Of a DNA stretch of 64,000 nt, positions 10,345 to 20,652 are shown piece by piece. Made by a program: the position numbers and the translations under genes. The notes beneath the pieces were generated by a model. It searched no databases, was not told where the DNA came from, and saw only the letters and a program-made list of their open reading frames with translations. The DNA comes from Paenibacillus sp. 598K (GTDB lineage: Bacteria > Bacillota > Bacilli > Paenibacillales > Paenibacillaceae): positions 1 through 64,000 of the forward strand of contig NZ_BFBX01000073.1 in assembly GCF_003851045.1 (NCBI RefSeq). The letters run 5' to 3'. Each line of letters begins with the position of its first letter. Within the stretch, counting starts at the first letter, position 1.

Positions 10345-10474
10345 GCGAAAGAAAGTTAAAGAAACTTTCGTTGGGGAGCCGGAGTTGGGCTGATCGGGTG
10401 GAGTAACGAAACAAACTTTCGTTGTAAGGCCGAAGTGGGCGCGTTTGGCTGGAGTAACGAAAGAAATTTTCGTT
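10345..10474 (+). repeat. three degenerate tandem units of 51-bp period with inverted repeats
   Basis: The block (C/T)TTTCGTT recurs at 10365-10372, 10416-10423 and 10467-10474, exactly 51 bp apart. In units two and three it forms a perfect inverted repeat, AACGAAA-5 nt-TTTCGTT (10405-10423 and 10456-10474). Unit one has the related arms GAAAGTT-AAAGA-AACTTTC. The linkers are related but more diverged and end in GGTGGAGTAACG or GCTGGAGTAACG. The array lies in the gene-free stretch 10209-10703, where no coding potential is convincing. Confidence 0.7.
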
Positions 10475-10703
10475 TGTTTAGGCTGTCGCCATGGGGCAAT
10501 AGCTTATTCTTCACTCTCCCCCCTTGCACACTTCTTTGGACGCTCCCGGGAGGGCGGCGCAGCCCTGGTCATCGCATAGTGATCGGCTGTTTTACCTTGC
10601 GTGAAGCGTGTTGGAAATGCATGGCGTCGTTGCAAAAAGTGTCGCTCCGTCCACAGTGGCTATGGTATGATAATAAGAGTAATGAAAGTAAAGAGGTGTC
10701 CGT

Positions 10704-11498
10704 GTGAAATCGTATCTTGAGTTGCTCCGCGATATACTGGAGAACGGCGAGGCGCGCAGCGACCGGACCGGAACCGGGACGTTGTCGGTGTTCGGTCGCC
10801 AGCTTCGCTACGATCTGTCCCAAGGCTTCCCGGTCGTCACGACCAAGCGCATCCATATGAAATCGGTCATCCATGAGCTGCTCTGGTTCCTGAGCGGCGA
10901 TACCAATGTCCGTTACTTGCAGGAGAATGGCGTCCGCATCTGGAATGAATGGGCGGACGAGAACGGCGATCTCGGCCCGGTCTACGGCTCGCAATGGCGG
11001 GCCTGGGAGACGCCGGAGGGCAAGCGGATCGATCAGATCGCGGGCGTGGTCGAGAGCATCCGCAATAACCCGAGCTCGCGTCGCCATCTGATCAGCGCCT
11101 GGAATGTCGCCGAGATCGACCATATGAAGCTGCCCCCATGCCATTACACGTTCCAATTCTACGTTGCCAAGGGCAAGCTGTCCTGCATGTTCACGATGCG
11201 CTCCTCCGACACATTCCTGGGCTTGCCGTTTAACCTGGCGCAATACGCGCTACTCACACATATGATCGCGCAGCAATGCGATCTGGAGCCCGGCGAGCTG
11301 ATCTATTCGGGGGCCGATGTGCATATCTACAACGACCATCTCGAGCAGGTGAAGCTGCAGCTCACCCGCGAGCCGCTGCCGTTGCCCAAGCTGGTCATCA
11401 AGCGCAAGCCCGATTCTATCTTTGACTATCGCTACGAAGACTTCGAATTGATCGGCTACGAGCATCATCCGGCCATCAAGGCGACCGTCTCCGTATAG
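10704..11498 (+). CDS. thyA: thymidylate synthase
   Basis: Methylates dUMP to dTMP using methylene-tetrahydrofolate, yielding dihydrofolate. The 264-residue length is that of short ThyA proteins. Conserved segments are [26 protein letters not shown], the catalytic [12 protein letters not shown] (nucleophile Cys), [19 protein letters not shown] and [11 protein letters not shown]. It starts at GTG, with AAGAGG 7-8 bp upstream. folA follows after 20 bp, so the enzyme that makes dihydrofolate is encoded next to the one that reduces it. Confidence 0.96.
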   Translation: MKSYLELLRDILENGEARSDRTGTGTLSVFGRQLRYDLSQGFPVVTTKRIHMKSVIHELLWFLSGDTNVRYLQENGVRIWNEWADENGDLGPVYGSQWRAWETPEGKRIDQIAGVVESIRNNPSSRRHLISAWNVAEIDHMKLPPCHYTFQFYVAKGKLSCMFTMRSSDTFLGLPFNLAQYALLTHMIAQQCDLEPGELIYSGADVHIYNDHLEQVKLQLTREPLPLPKLVIKRKPDSIFDYRYEDFELIGYEHHPAIKATVSV

Positions 11499-11518
11499 CT
11501 GCTTAACAGGAGGCCCAC

Positions 11519-12016
11519 ATGACGATTACGATGATAGCCGCGATGGCCCGCAACCGGACGATTGGCATCGACAACAAGCTGCCGTGGCGGATTCCCGACG
11601 ATATGGCCTTCTTCAAGCGGACGACGACCGGCACGACGGTGGTCATGGGACGTAAGACGCTGCAATCATTTGGCGGCCCGCTCAAAAACCGGCGCAACGT
11701 TGTCCTCACCCGTAGCATAGACTTACAGGAAGAAGGCTGCGAGGTAGTGCGCTCCGTCGAGGAGGCGTTGGAGACGCTGCGCGGCGAGGATCTGATGATC
11801 ATCGGCGGCGAGCAGATCTACCGGCTCTTCCTACCCTATGCCGATCGGCTGCTGCTGACCGAGATCGACGAGGATTTCAACGGGGATACGTACTTCCCGG
11901 CTTTCAGCCTTGATGAGTGGGAGATGACCGAGCGGACCAAGGGCGTCCGCGATGAGCGCAATCCTTATGATTATTACTATACGACGTACACGCGACGGCC
12001 TCATTCCTCTGAATAA
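11519..12016 (+). CDS. folA: dihydrofolate reductase
   Basis: A 165-residue NADPH-dependent enzyme regenerating tetrahydrofolate from the dihydrofolate produced by ThyA. Diagnostic segments are MIAAMARNRTIGIDNKLPWRIPDDMAFFKR (substrate-side motif with catalytic Asp), VVMGRKTLQSFG, NVVLTRS and MIIGGEQIYRLFLPYADRLLLTEID. Ordinary length with no resistance-type changes that can be judged by eye. CAGGAGG precedes the ATG. Confidence 0.95.
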   Translation: MTITMIAAMARNRTIGIDNKLPWRIPDDMAFFKRTTTGTTVVMGRKTLQSFGGPLKNRRNVVLTRSIDLQEEGCEVVRSVEEALETLRGEDLMIIGGEQIYRLFLPYADRLLLTEIDEDFNGDTYFPAFSLDEWEMTERTKGVRDERNPYDYYYTTYTRRPHSSE

Positions 12017-12165
12017 TCCGAATGAATGGCAGTAGAGTGCAAATGATTATGCGGATAATCCATTCCTGATCGATATGTAACAGGCTAAGATATTGTATTA
12101 TAGTGTAAATCGGTCCTTATCAGTAAGGACGTATAGCCCGCATTAACGGATGGAGGAAAGCGATC

Positions 12166-13653
<1,488 letters not shown>

Positions 13654-13681
13654 GCGGCATATGCGGAGCGAGTTCGGACGA

Positions 13682-13704
13682 AAAGCGCCTTCGGGCGCTT
13701 TTTA
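13682..13704 (+). terminator. intrinsic terminator of gltD
   Basis: AAAGCGCC-ttcg-GGCGCTTTTTA: a stable GC stem with a UUCG tetraloop followed by a T-run, 29 bp after the gltD stop. Confidence 0.9.
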
Positions 13705-13813
13705 TATTGCCGCCGAACATACAAGAGGATTTCTCAAATGATCCATTCGGGTTATAATGGGAAGGACGCATAGGCGGGGATGGACCGCAGCAATGAGAGA
13801 AAGGTGAGCATGC

Positions 13814-14131
13814 ATGATAAAGTACGGCTCGGAGCAGGTGAGTCACCTGCGATTCGCGAGCTTCGACGCGAGGCTGGAGCGCCGCAACGAGCAATGGATC
13901 GATGTCGTCCTGCGCTTCGAGCTGGCGGCTGGCTCGGACGAGACGCCGGCAGATCTGATCGATCTGACCGCGCTGGTCATCTGTACGCATCAGGGCCAGA
14001 TCGCCCAGATCGTGCCGCAGGATGAGGAGATCGATTGCGAGTACCAGTTCACGTCGGAGGAGAAGGTGCAAATCACTGCCTATATCGAAAGTCCGACGAT
14101 GCAGTCCCGCATCCGTCAGGCTGCGGGCTGA
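13814..14131 (+). CDS. hypothetical protein, 105 aa
   Basis: Not recognised. The product is small, acidic and soluble, without signal peptide or membrane segment; the middle has alternating hydrophobic residues (DLTALVICTHQGQIAQIVPQ) suggesting beta strands. The ATG at 13814 has GAGAAAGGTGAGC upstream. It lies between the gltD terminator and the membrane protein gene, 30 bp upstream of the latter, and may be co-transcribed with it and topB. The coding call rests on an RBS, compact spacing and codon style like its neighbours. Confidence 0.6.
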   Translation: MIKYGSEQVSHLRFASFDARLERRNEQWIDVVLRFELAAGSDETPADLIDLTALVICTHQGQIAQIVPQDEEIDCEYQFTSEEKVQITAYIESPTMQSRIRQAAG

Positions 14132-14161
14132 CGATACGCGGGTTGAGAGGGGGCAGCTTCG

Positions 14162-15253
14162 GTGAAGAGCGAAGCAACGATCCTGACATCTGGAGAGCTG
14201 CAGAGGATACGGAGCTATGTCCAGTACAAATACGCCGGCTCGCCGCAGCGGCAGCCGGAGATCATCGCTGATGCGATCCGGCGCGTCGTCCTGCGCGAGC
14301 TGCCTGAGCTGCCTGCGCGACAGCGGCAGACGATCGCCTCGTCGCTCATCCGGCAGCAGGTGCTCGGCGAGCGTCGGCCGGTGCGCGCCGAGGACATCTG
14401 GCAGGCCTGTCTGGCTGAGCTCGTGGAGCCAGGCGAACAAGAGGTGCAGGCTTTGAGCGGCTGGCTGGAGCGACGACTCGGCACTACGCTGCCAGAACGT
14501 CGGCTGCGACAGCTGATCGCGGGCTATCGCGCGGCGCCGGAGGCGTGCCGGTGGTCGGACGTGATGGCGGAGGTGAAGCAGGCTGCCATCGAGTCGGCTG
14601 CGAGCCAGACTGCGGACATAGCGGAGCGGACGACTCGGCATCGGCCGTGGCTGGCGCTGCTCGGATACGCCATGCTCAGCGTGGCGGTCGTCGCAGCGGC
14701 GCTGCTCTATGTTCGATTGACTGCGCCGACTGCGGTCCTGCGCGAGCTGCCCGAGGCGCTGAAGCTGCGGACGCCGCTCGTCTTCCACTATCAGCCGGCA
14801 TTGCCGGAGGGCATCGTCAATGAACTCCCGGACGAGCTGCGTTATGTCGCTGTCGATGAGGCGGCGCTGCAGGCCTATCTGACGGGGCGGCATTCGCTGC
14901 TCGCGGACGAGCCGTATTATAGCGCGATGATGACGACAGCCTGGCGCTACGATATCCATCCGCTGCTGCTGTTTGCGATCGCCGGTCAGGAGCAGGGCTT
15001 CGTGCCGCGCGATCATCCGGAGGCGGAGCGGATCGCCAACAATCCATTTAATGTATATTATAGCTGGCAGAGGTACAATACGACGATCGACGACTCGGCG
15101 GAGATCGCCGCCCGCACGGTGCTGCGCTGGGCGCGCGACCGTCCGCCGGGGACGGAGGCGCTCGCCTGGATCAATCGCAAGTATGCGGAGGACCCGACGT
15201 GGTCGACCGGCGTACGCCGATTGTTCGAGGCGATGACCGCTGCCCAGCCTTGA
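14162..15253 (+). CDS. single-pass membrane protein with lysozyme-like (glucosaminidase/transglycosylase-type) C-terminal region
   Basis: A 363-residue protein starting at GTG (AGAGGGGG upstream). Residues 1-150 are charged and probably cytoplasmic, one membrane helix is near 160-185 (PWLALLGYAMLSVAVVAAALLYVRL), and the remainder should face outward. The C-terminal third has features of lysozyme-fold cell-wall hydrolases: DIHPLLLFAIAGQEQGF with a candidate catalytic Glu, then NNPFNVYYSWQRYN and a Trp/Tyr-rich end. This resemblance is by eye and weak; a peptidoglycan-related role is an inference. It is 28 bp upstream of topB. No recognised name. Confidence 0.65.
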   Translation: MKSEATILTSGELQRIRSYVQYKYAGSPQRQPEIIADAIRRVVLRELPELPARQRQTIASSLIRQQVLGERRPVRAEDIWQACLAELVEPGEQEVQALSGWLERRLGTTLPERRLRQLIAGYRAAPEACRWSDVMAEVKQAAIESAASQTADIAERTTRHRPWLALLGYAMLSVAVVAAALLYVRLTAPTAVLRELPEALKLRTPLVFHYQPALPEGIVNELPDELRYVAVDEAALQAYLTGRHSLLADEPYYSAMMTTAWRYDIHPLLLFAIAGQEQGFVPRDHPEAERIANNPFNVYYSWQRYNTTIDDSAEIAARTVLRWARDRPPGTEALAWINRKYAEDPTWSTGVRRLFEAMTAAQP

Positions 15254-15281
15254 CTATGACTGACCAGCGGGAGCGTGAGAC

Positions 15282-17744
15282 ATGAAAACCTTGATCATCG
15301 CCGAGAAGCCCGACATGGGCCGGACGATCGCCGCCGTCATCGAGCCGAGAGCGCGCAACAAGCGGACGCATCTGGAGGGCGAGACGTATATCATCACCTG
15401 GGCGATCGGCCATCTGGTCACGCTGGCAGAGCCGGATCGCTATGATGCGCGGTACAAGAAGTGGAAGGCTGAGGATCTGCCGATCATTCCGGACAAATTC
15501 AAATTATGGCCCAATCCGCGCACCAAGGATCAGCTCAAGGTGATCGGCGAGCTGGCCAAGAGCTGCGGACAGCTCGTCAATGCATGCGATGCCGGACGCG
15601 AGGGGCAGCTAATCTTCCATCTGATCCGCCAGCATCTGAAGCTCAAGCAGCCCGTGCAGCGGCTCTGGATCTCCGATCTGACGCCGGAGACGATCCGCCG
15701 CGGCTTCTCGAGTCTGCGCAGCGACACCGAATACGACCCGCTCACACGCGCAGCGAGAGCGCGCAGCGAGGCGGACTGGCTGATCGGCATGAACGCCTCT
15801 CGCGCCTTCACGATCCGTCACCGGGCGCTGTTGTCGGTCGGACGCGTACAGACGCCGGTGCTGGCGCTGCTCTATGATCGCCACCGCGAGATCCAGGCGT
15901 TCCAGTCCGAGACGTATTATACGGTGCACGCCGTCTTCCTGCAGGACAAGCTGACCTACAGCGGGACATGGCAAGGCGAGCGCATCACCGATCGGGACAA
16001 GGCCGAGGCGCTGCGAGCCAAGGTACATGGCAAGCCGGGCGAGATCGTATCCTATGAGGTCAAGGAGAGCAAGGAATATCCTTACCGGCTCCATGATCTG
16101 ACGCTGCTGCAGCGCGAGGCGAACGGTCGCTACGGCTTTTCGGCCAAGAAGACGCTGGACATCGCCCAGGGACTGTATGAGAAGCACAAGGTGATCACCT
16201 ATCCCCGGACCAACTCCAACTATGTTACCGAGGAGAATCTGCCAGTGATGGGCAAGGTGCTGCAGATGCTCGGGACAACCGGCGAGTATGGGGAGCTGGC
16301 AACCAATGCCGATAGCGGCAGAGTCCATAAAGGCAACCGGGCCGTCTGCAATCCATCCAAGGTCGAGGATCACCATGCGATCCTGCCGACGCCGAAGAAG
16401 CCTGGGCAGCTAAGCGCCGAGGAGCAGAAGATCTATGATCTGATCGTGCGTCGCTTCCTCTCGCATTACTATCCGCCCGCCGTATACAGCAACCATGAGG
16501 TGATGACCAAGGTCGAGGAGGAGCTGTTCCGCACGAAGGTCAAGCAGCAGCTCGAGGTTGGCTGGAAGGTCGTCCAGCAAGGACAGGACGCTGACGAGGG
16601 CAAAAGCAAGGGGCGGCGCAAAAAGCCGGGCAAGGATGAGGAGGACCAAGAGGAGGAGCTGGTGCTCGAGGAGTTCTCCGTCGATCCGGCCAAGCCGGTC
16701 ATGTGCAAGGAGGCCGAGGCGCGGGAAAAGGCGACGCAACCGCCCAAATCGTACACAGAGGGCACGTTGCTCAAGGCGATGGAGACGGCCGGCAAGTCGA
16801 TGGAAGACGAGGAGCTCAAGGAAGCGATGAAGGATACCGGGCTCGGCACGCCGGCGACGCGCGCGGCGACGATCGAGCGACTGAAGCAGGTCGGCTACAT
16901 TACGCTGAGCGGCAAAAAGTTGGACATTACCGTCAAGGGCTGCTCGGCGATCGAGCTGATCCGAGGCGCCGGCGTCGAGCTGCTCGCCTCGCCGGAGATG
17001 ACCGGTCGCTGGGAGCAGCGGCTGCACCAGATCTCCAAGGGCGAGGCGTCGGATGCGCAATTTATGGAGAAGGTGAAGCAATTCGCCTCGATGATTGTCG
17101 CCAAGGTGAGCACGCAGGCACCAGCGCCTGCCTCGATGTTCGAGGGCGACGAGGGCAGCGGCAAGCGTGGCCAGAGTCGGGGCAAAACCGGGCAAGGCAA
17201 GGGCCGCCAAGGCAGCCGGGAGCAGTCGGGATCGAGCCCAGGCGGCGCAAGGAGCGGATCGGCCCGGGCGAGCACAGCGACCAGCAGCCGAGCAGCGGGA
17301 AGCAGCCAAGCGGGTGGCCGCGCCGGAGGAGCGACCGGGTCTGGATCGGTCCGAGCCACTGCTGCGGCAGGGGCGACCAGGTCATCCGGGGCCGGATCTG
17401 CTCGCGCCGAGGTGGCGGCAGGGGGCAGCGGCACTTCCGTCAAGGCTACCGCCAAGCCTGCTGGCGGATTGACGGCGCTGGCCCCATGTCCGCGCCGAGG
17501 CTGCAGCGGCCAGCTCATCGAAGGCAAGCGAGGCTACGGCTGTACCCGCTATCGCGAGGGCTGCACCTTCGTCATCTGGAAGGAGCAGCAAGGCAAGAAG
17601 ATCTCCCAGACGATGCTGAAGGCGCTGATCGCCAAAGGCGAGACGAGCAAGCTCGCCTTCAAGCAGCCTGGCGGCGAGAGCCGCAAGGGCCAGCTGCTGC
17701 TGGCCAATCGCGAGAGCGGCGAGCTGCGTATCCGCTGGGAATGA
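15282..17744 (+). CDS. topB: DNA topoisomerase III (type IA)
   Basis: An 820-residue type IA topoisomerase that decatenates single-stranded DNA links. The Toprim domain begins with LIIAEKPDMGRTIA and includes NACDAGREGQLIF. The active-site tyrosine is in KVITYPRTNSNYVTEE. An acidic/basic insertion (about residues 430-465, KSKGRRKKPGKDEEDQEEE) interrupts the core. After the core comes a low-complexity Gly/Ser/Ala/Arg/Gln-rich linker, then one C-terminal zinc-ribbon-like topoisomerase domain (APCPRRGCSGQL...CTRYREGCTF). TopB proteins of Bacillus are about 730 residues, so linker plus zinc domain account for the extra length. The stop overlaps an in-frame ATG of the next gene. Confidence 0.93.
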   Translation: MKTLIIAEKPDMGRTIAAVIEPRARNKRTHLEGETYIITWAIGHLVTLAEPDRYDARYKKWKAEDLPIIPDKFKLWPNPRTKDQLKVIGELAKSCGQLVNACDAGREGQLIFHLIRQHLKLKQPVQRLWISDLTPETIRRGFSSLRSDTEYDPLTRAARARSEADWLIGMNASRAFTIRHRALLSVGRVQTPVLALLYDRHREIQAFQSETYYTVHAVFLQDKLTYSGTWQGERITDRDKAEALRAKVHGKPGEIVSYEVKESKEYPYRLHDLTLLQREANGRYGFSAKKTLDIAQGLYEKHKVITYPRTNSNYVTEENLPVMGKVLQMLGTTGEYGELATNADSGRVHKGNRAVCNPSKVEDHHAILPTPKKPGQLSAEEQKIYDLIVRRFLSHYYPPAVYSNHEVMTKVEEELFRTKVKQQLEVGWKVVQQGQDADEGKSKGRRKKPGKDEEDQEEELVLEEFSVDPAKPVMCKEAEAREKATQPPKSYTEGTLLKAMETAGKSMEDEELKEAMKDTGLGTPATRAATIERLKQVGYITLSGKKLDITVKGCSAIELIRGAGVELLASPEMTGRWEQRLHQISKGEASDAQFMEKVKQFASMIVAKVSTQAPAPASMFEGDEGSGKRGQSRGKTGQGKGRQGSREQSGSSPGGARSGSARASTATSSRAAGSSQAGGRAGGATGSGSVRATAAAGATRSSGAGSARAEVAAGGSGTSVKATAKPAGGLTALAPCPRRGCSGQLIEGKRGYGCTRYREGCTFVIWKEQQGKKISQTMLKALIAKGETSKLAFKQPGGESRKGQLLLANRESGELRIRWE

Positions 17745-17779
17745 TAACGCTGGGAAGGGTAGCTAAGAGGAGGGAGCAA

Positions 17780-18238
17780 GTGGACATTCGGCAACTGGGA
17801 TCAGAGGAGCAGCTACCGATGGAGCTGCTGCTGCTTGCCGATCCGTCGGAGCGGCTGGTCGAGGATTATGCGCGGCGCGGCATATGTTATGTCGCTTGGG
17901 ACGGGCAAGCGCCGATCGGCGTCTATGTGCTGCTGCCGACCAGACCGGATACGGTCGAGCTGGTCAATGTAGCTGTCGCCGACGCCATGCAAGGCAAAGG
18001 CATCGGCAAGCAGCTTGTCCTGCATGCGGTCGAGCAAGCCCGCGACATGGGCTATGCGACGATCGAGGTGGGCACCGGCAATACGAGTATTGGTCAGCTG
18101 GGACTGTATCAGAAGTGCGGCTTCCGCATGGTCAGTATCGATCGGGACTTTTTCCTCCGTCATTATGAGGAGCCGATCTATGAGAACGGCATGCAGGTGC
18201 TCGATATGGTGCGACTGTCGCAGGATCTGCACAAGTAA
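17780..18238 (+). CDS. GNAT family N-acetyltransferase
   Basis: A 152-residue acetyl-CoA-dependent transferase. The CoA-binding motif A is LVNVAVADAMQGKGIGKQLVLHAVEQAR, followed by IEVGTGNTSIGQLGLYQKCGFRM. The GTG at 17780 is preferred because AGAGGAGGGA lies 5-10 bp upstream; an in-frame ATG at 17741 overlaps the topB stop by 4 bp but has a poor binding site. The acceptor substrate is unknown. Probably co-transcribed with topB. Confidence 0.88.
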   Translation: MDIRQLGSEEQLPMELLLLADPSERLVEDYARRGICYVAWDGQAPIGVYVLLPTRPDTVELVNVAVADAMQGKGIGKQLVLHAVEQARDMGYATIEVGTGNTSIGQLGLYQKCGFRMVSIDRDFFLRHYEEPIYENGMQVLDMVRLSQDLHK

Positions 18239-18341
18239 GGCTTGCACCTCCCGTTGCGTCATGGAGTATGCTCGTCTTGCAAGGGTCGATCGGCACATGC
18301 CGTGTCGATCGACAAGCCAGCGATCAAGGGAGGACGAAGCA

Positions 18342-19121
18342 ATGACCACACGTAATGGGACCTATACCGTCGGGGAATTCGCAGCGCAGACGCGCTGCTC
18401 GATACGCACCCTGCACTATTATGACGAGATCGGCCTGCTGCGCGCCGAGCGTGATCTCTCAAGTGGCCATCGCATCTACCGGAGCCGGGATCTGTACACG
18501 CTCCAACGGATCGTCAGTCTGAAGGCGCTTGGTTACAGCCTGGAGGAGGTCGCGGACATGGTCAGGCGTCCGGAAATCGACGCCTCCCTGCTAGATGGAC
18601 TGCATACCCAGCGGCAAGCGATCGAGGCGAAGCAGCGGCAATGGGAGCAGACGAAGCTGGCGCTCGAGCGGGTCATCCGGCTCGTGGAGGAGGAGGGCAG
18701 TGTCGACAGCGACGTGCTACTCAGTCTGATCCACAGCATGCAGACAGAGGACGAGCAGCGACAATGGCTGGAGGAGCGGACGACGCCGGAGCTCGCGGAG
18801 CAACTATTCAACCGCAGCGAGGCGGAGAAGACCGAGGACGATCGATCCTACATCCGGTTCGTACGAGAGGTGAGACGGCTCGTCGGGACGCCGGTCGATA
18901 CGCCCGAGGTGATGGCGCTGATGGCGGGTCAGATCGAGCAGGCGCACGATCAGGTCGGCGCGGAGCATGAGCAAGCGGTCTCGGCGCTCGCCTCGATCGA
19001 TCCGGAGGAGCTGAAGTTCATGACGAGCTCGCCGTTCACGGCGGAGGAGGAAGCGTGGCTGAATGAAGCGATGCTGCACTACATGACCGAGCAGTTCGGC
19101 GCGGGCAATCTGAAGCCGTAG
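18342..19121 (+). CDS. MerR family transcriptional regulator
   Basis: A 259-residue regulator. N-terminal MerR winged helix: YTVGEFAAQTRCSIRTLHYYDEIGLLRAERDLSSGHRIYRSRDL, followed by a long dimerisation coiled coil (about 70-115). The C-terminal half is helical and acidic, and its length is similar to TipA-type effector domains that bind peptides or drugs; that assignment is tentative. It may sense a small hydrophobic compound. AAGGGAGG precedes the ATG. It stands 103 bp after the acetyltransferase and before a terminator. Confidence 0.88.
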   Translation: MTTRNGTYTVGEFAAQTRCSIRTLHYYDEIGLLRAERDLSSGHRIYRSRDLYTLQRIVSLKALGYSLEEVADMVRRPEIDASLLDGLHTQRQAIEAKQRQWEQTKLALERVIRLVEEEGSVDSDVLLSLIHSMQTEDEQRQWLEERTTPELAEQLFNRSEAEKTEDDRSYIRFVREVRRLVGTPVDTPEVMALMAGQIEQAHDQVGAEHEQAVSALASIDPEELKFMTSSPFTAEEEAWLNEAMLHYMTEQFGAGNLKP

Positions 19122-19240
19122 CTACGGAAGCGACTCTGCGCTGCAATTATGGGAGCAGGGCCTGTCGCTCGCGCAGAGGAACAGATAGAGGAAGCTTCCG
19201 ACGAGGAATCCGTTCACAAAGAGCGCTCAACGCATAAGCA

Positions 19241-19284
19241 AAAGGACCTTGCTTGCCACGAATCGTGGCGGCAAGGTCCTTTTG
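19241..19284. terminator. bidirectional terminator between merR and HAD gene
   Basis: AAAAGGACCTTGC at the left pairs with GCAAGGTCCTTTT at the right, with an inner CCACG/CGTGG stem. It is U-rich on both strands and lies between convergent genes. Confidence 0.85.
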
Positions 19285-19363
19285 TCAAGGGGCGGATATC
19301 AGTCAGTAAGCGGTGCGGCGAGGACGAAGCGAGCGTAGGAACAGTCCGGCGCTGCCGCGTCTC

Positions 19364-20104
19364 TCATGGGGCAGGACGGTTCACGTAGCCGTGGATCGTC
19401 TCCGGCACCTCGCGCAGATGGTTCAGGGTGAAAAAGGCGCCACGCGGCTCTACGGCAATCTCAATGACGTTATAGAGCCATTCGACCTCTGTAATCATAT
19501 GGATGGCATGCAGTCCCGCCGTGAGGGCAGGCACGACATCGGTGCGGATCGAATTACCGATCATCCACGTATGATCGCGGTCGAACGGACCTCCGCTAAT
19601 AATCTCCTCAAGCGCTTCGATATTTTTGTGTCGGCGCACATAGATACGCGTGTCGAAATATCGCTGCAGCTGCATCTGCTCGATCTTGCGGTTCTGGATG
19701 AGCAACTCTCCGCCAGTATACAGGTGCAGCTCATGACCCGACTCGGCTAGCGCATCGAGCGTCTCCTGCATATGCGGGTAAGGCTCGACTTCATGCTCGT
19801 ACACGCTGCGTCCGAGCTGCCACAGGCTATTCTCCTCGATGGTGTCGCGCCGACGGCCGGTCAGCTCTGTAAAATAGCGGTACGTCTCGATGAAGGACTG
19901 CGGGAAGTGGTCGCTCTTGAAGCCGAGGACATCGATGCCGGCGATATCGATCTCCGTCTGCTTGTCGCGTACGGCGTCCGCTGTGACGCCGTACGAGCCG
20001 AACCAAGCGAGCATCTGTGCTGTGAAGCGGTCGATGACTTGGTAGAAGTATTTGTTGCAATAAATTAATGTATCGTCTAGATCGAATAAGATCGTCTGCT
20101 TCAT
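19364..20104 (-). CDS. HAD superfamily hydrolase
   Basis: A 246-residue phosphatase-type HAD protein. Motif I is the N-terminal ILFDLDDTLIYCN with nucleophile Asp, motif II is LHLYTGG, and motif IV is WMIGNSIRTDVVPALTAGLHAIHM. The insert between motifs I and II is a helical cap (C1 type), as in phosphoglycolate phosphatase and YjjG-type nucleotidases. The substrate is not decidable. AAGGAG precedes the ATG. The C-terminus (LNHLREVPETIHGYV) is typical of Paenibacillus-like homologues with no assigned role. Confidence 0.88.
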   Translation of the reverse strand: MKQTILFDLDDTLIYCNKYFYQVIDRFTAQMLAWFGSYGVTADAVRDKQTEIDIAGIDVLGFKSDHFPQSFIETYRYFTELTGRRRDTIEENSLWQLGRSVYEHEVEPYPHMQETLDALAESGHELHLYTGGELLIQNRKIEQMQLQRYFDTRIYVRRHKNIEALEEIISGGPFDRDHTWMIGNSIRTDVVPALTAGLHAIHMITEVEWLYNVIEIAVEPRGAFFTLNHLREVPETIHGYVNRPAP

Positions 20105-20245
20105 AACGGGTACTCCTTATGCCAGGTTAATGTTCTCTTCCCACAATGGTACCCAATAAGCGACGGGTCGTCAAACCCCGCGCCTCAACGTAGGTATGTC
20201 GGGGCATCAACTTATCAACTCTGGCGGGGCGGCAAGCTCCCCGGG

Positions 20246-20467
20246 TCAGGCGTGCTTCAGCTTCTGTGCGAGCAGGTTGTTCTTGATGAAGGCGATGCGT
20301 CGCCGCACGTAGAAGTCATGGCTGTCGCCCTTCAGCTCGCGCGGGGTGACCGTCCCGCCGCCGTCGTTATCGATAATGGCAAGCGTGCCGTCCGAATAAA
20401 ACTTAAACGTTAAATCCCGATAAGGTCGATGCTTTTCAATAAACCGAAAGTTTTCGCAACTGCGCAT
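20246..20467 (-). CDS. small conserved hypothetical protein, 73 aa
   Basis: Not recognised. A short soluble protein with a strand-rich middle (FKFYSDGTLAIIDNDGG) and basic C-terminus. The start at 20467 (MRSCENF) lies 9 bp after AGGAGG, while an in-frame ATG at 20476 abuts that sequence and is unlikely. It has its own A+T-rich upstream region. Confidence comes from the excellent RBS. Confidence 0.65.
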   Translation of the reverse strand: MRSCENFRFIEKHRPYRDLTFKFYSDGTLAIIDNDGGGTVTPRELKGDSHDFYVRRRIAFIKNNLLAQKLKHA

Positions 20468-20652
20468 GGGGGTCATCCTCCTTCAAATTACCAGATTAAG
20501 AACGCTTGTTCTGTTTTTATTATAGCAAACATTTGTTCGGGTGGAAAGAATTTTTTGTATAGTCTAAACTAGATGAGAATCATGGTTGCGTAAGCGGTTT
20601 ACATAGGGCAATAACAGGACTTACTTGAATGACTGGCAAAGGAGCACCGGAG

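Noticed and set aside
10435-10707. 90-codon frame before thyA
   Set aside because: Covers the repeat array and thyA leader, with no RBS and unlikely composition.
16703-17740. Long extension of the acetyltransferase frame back through topB
   Set aside because: Lies in another frame of the topB core and linker; the GNAT domain begins only after 17780 with its own RBS.
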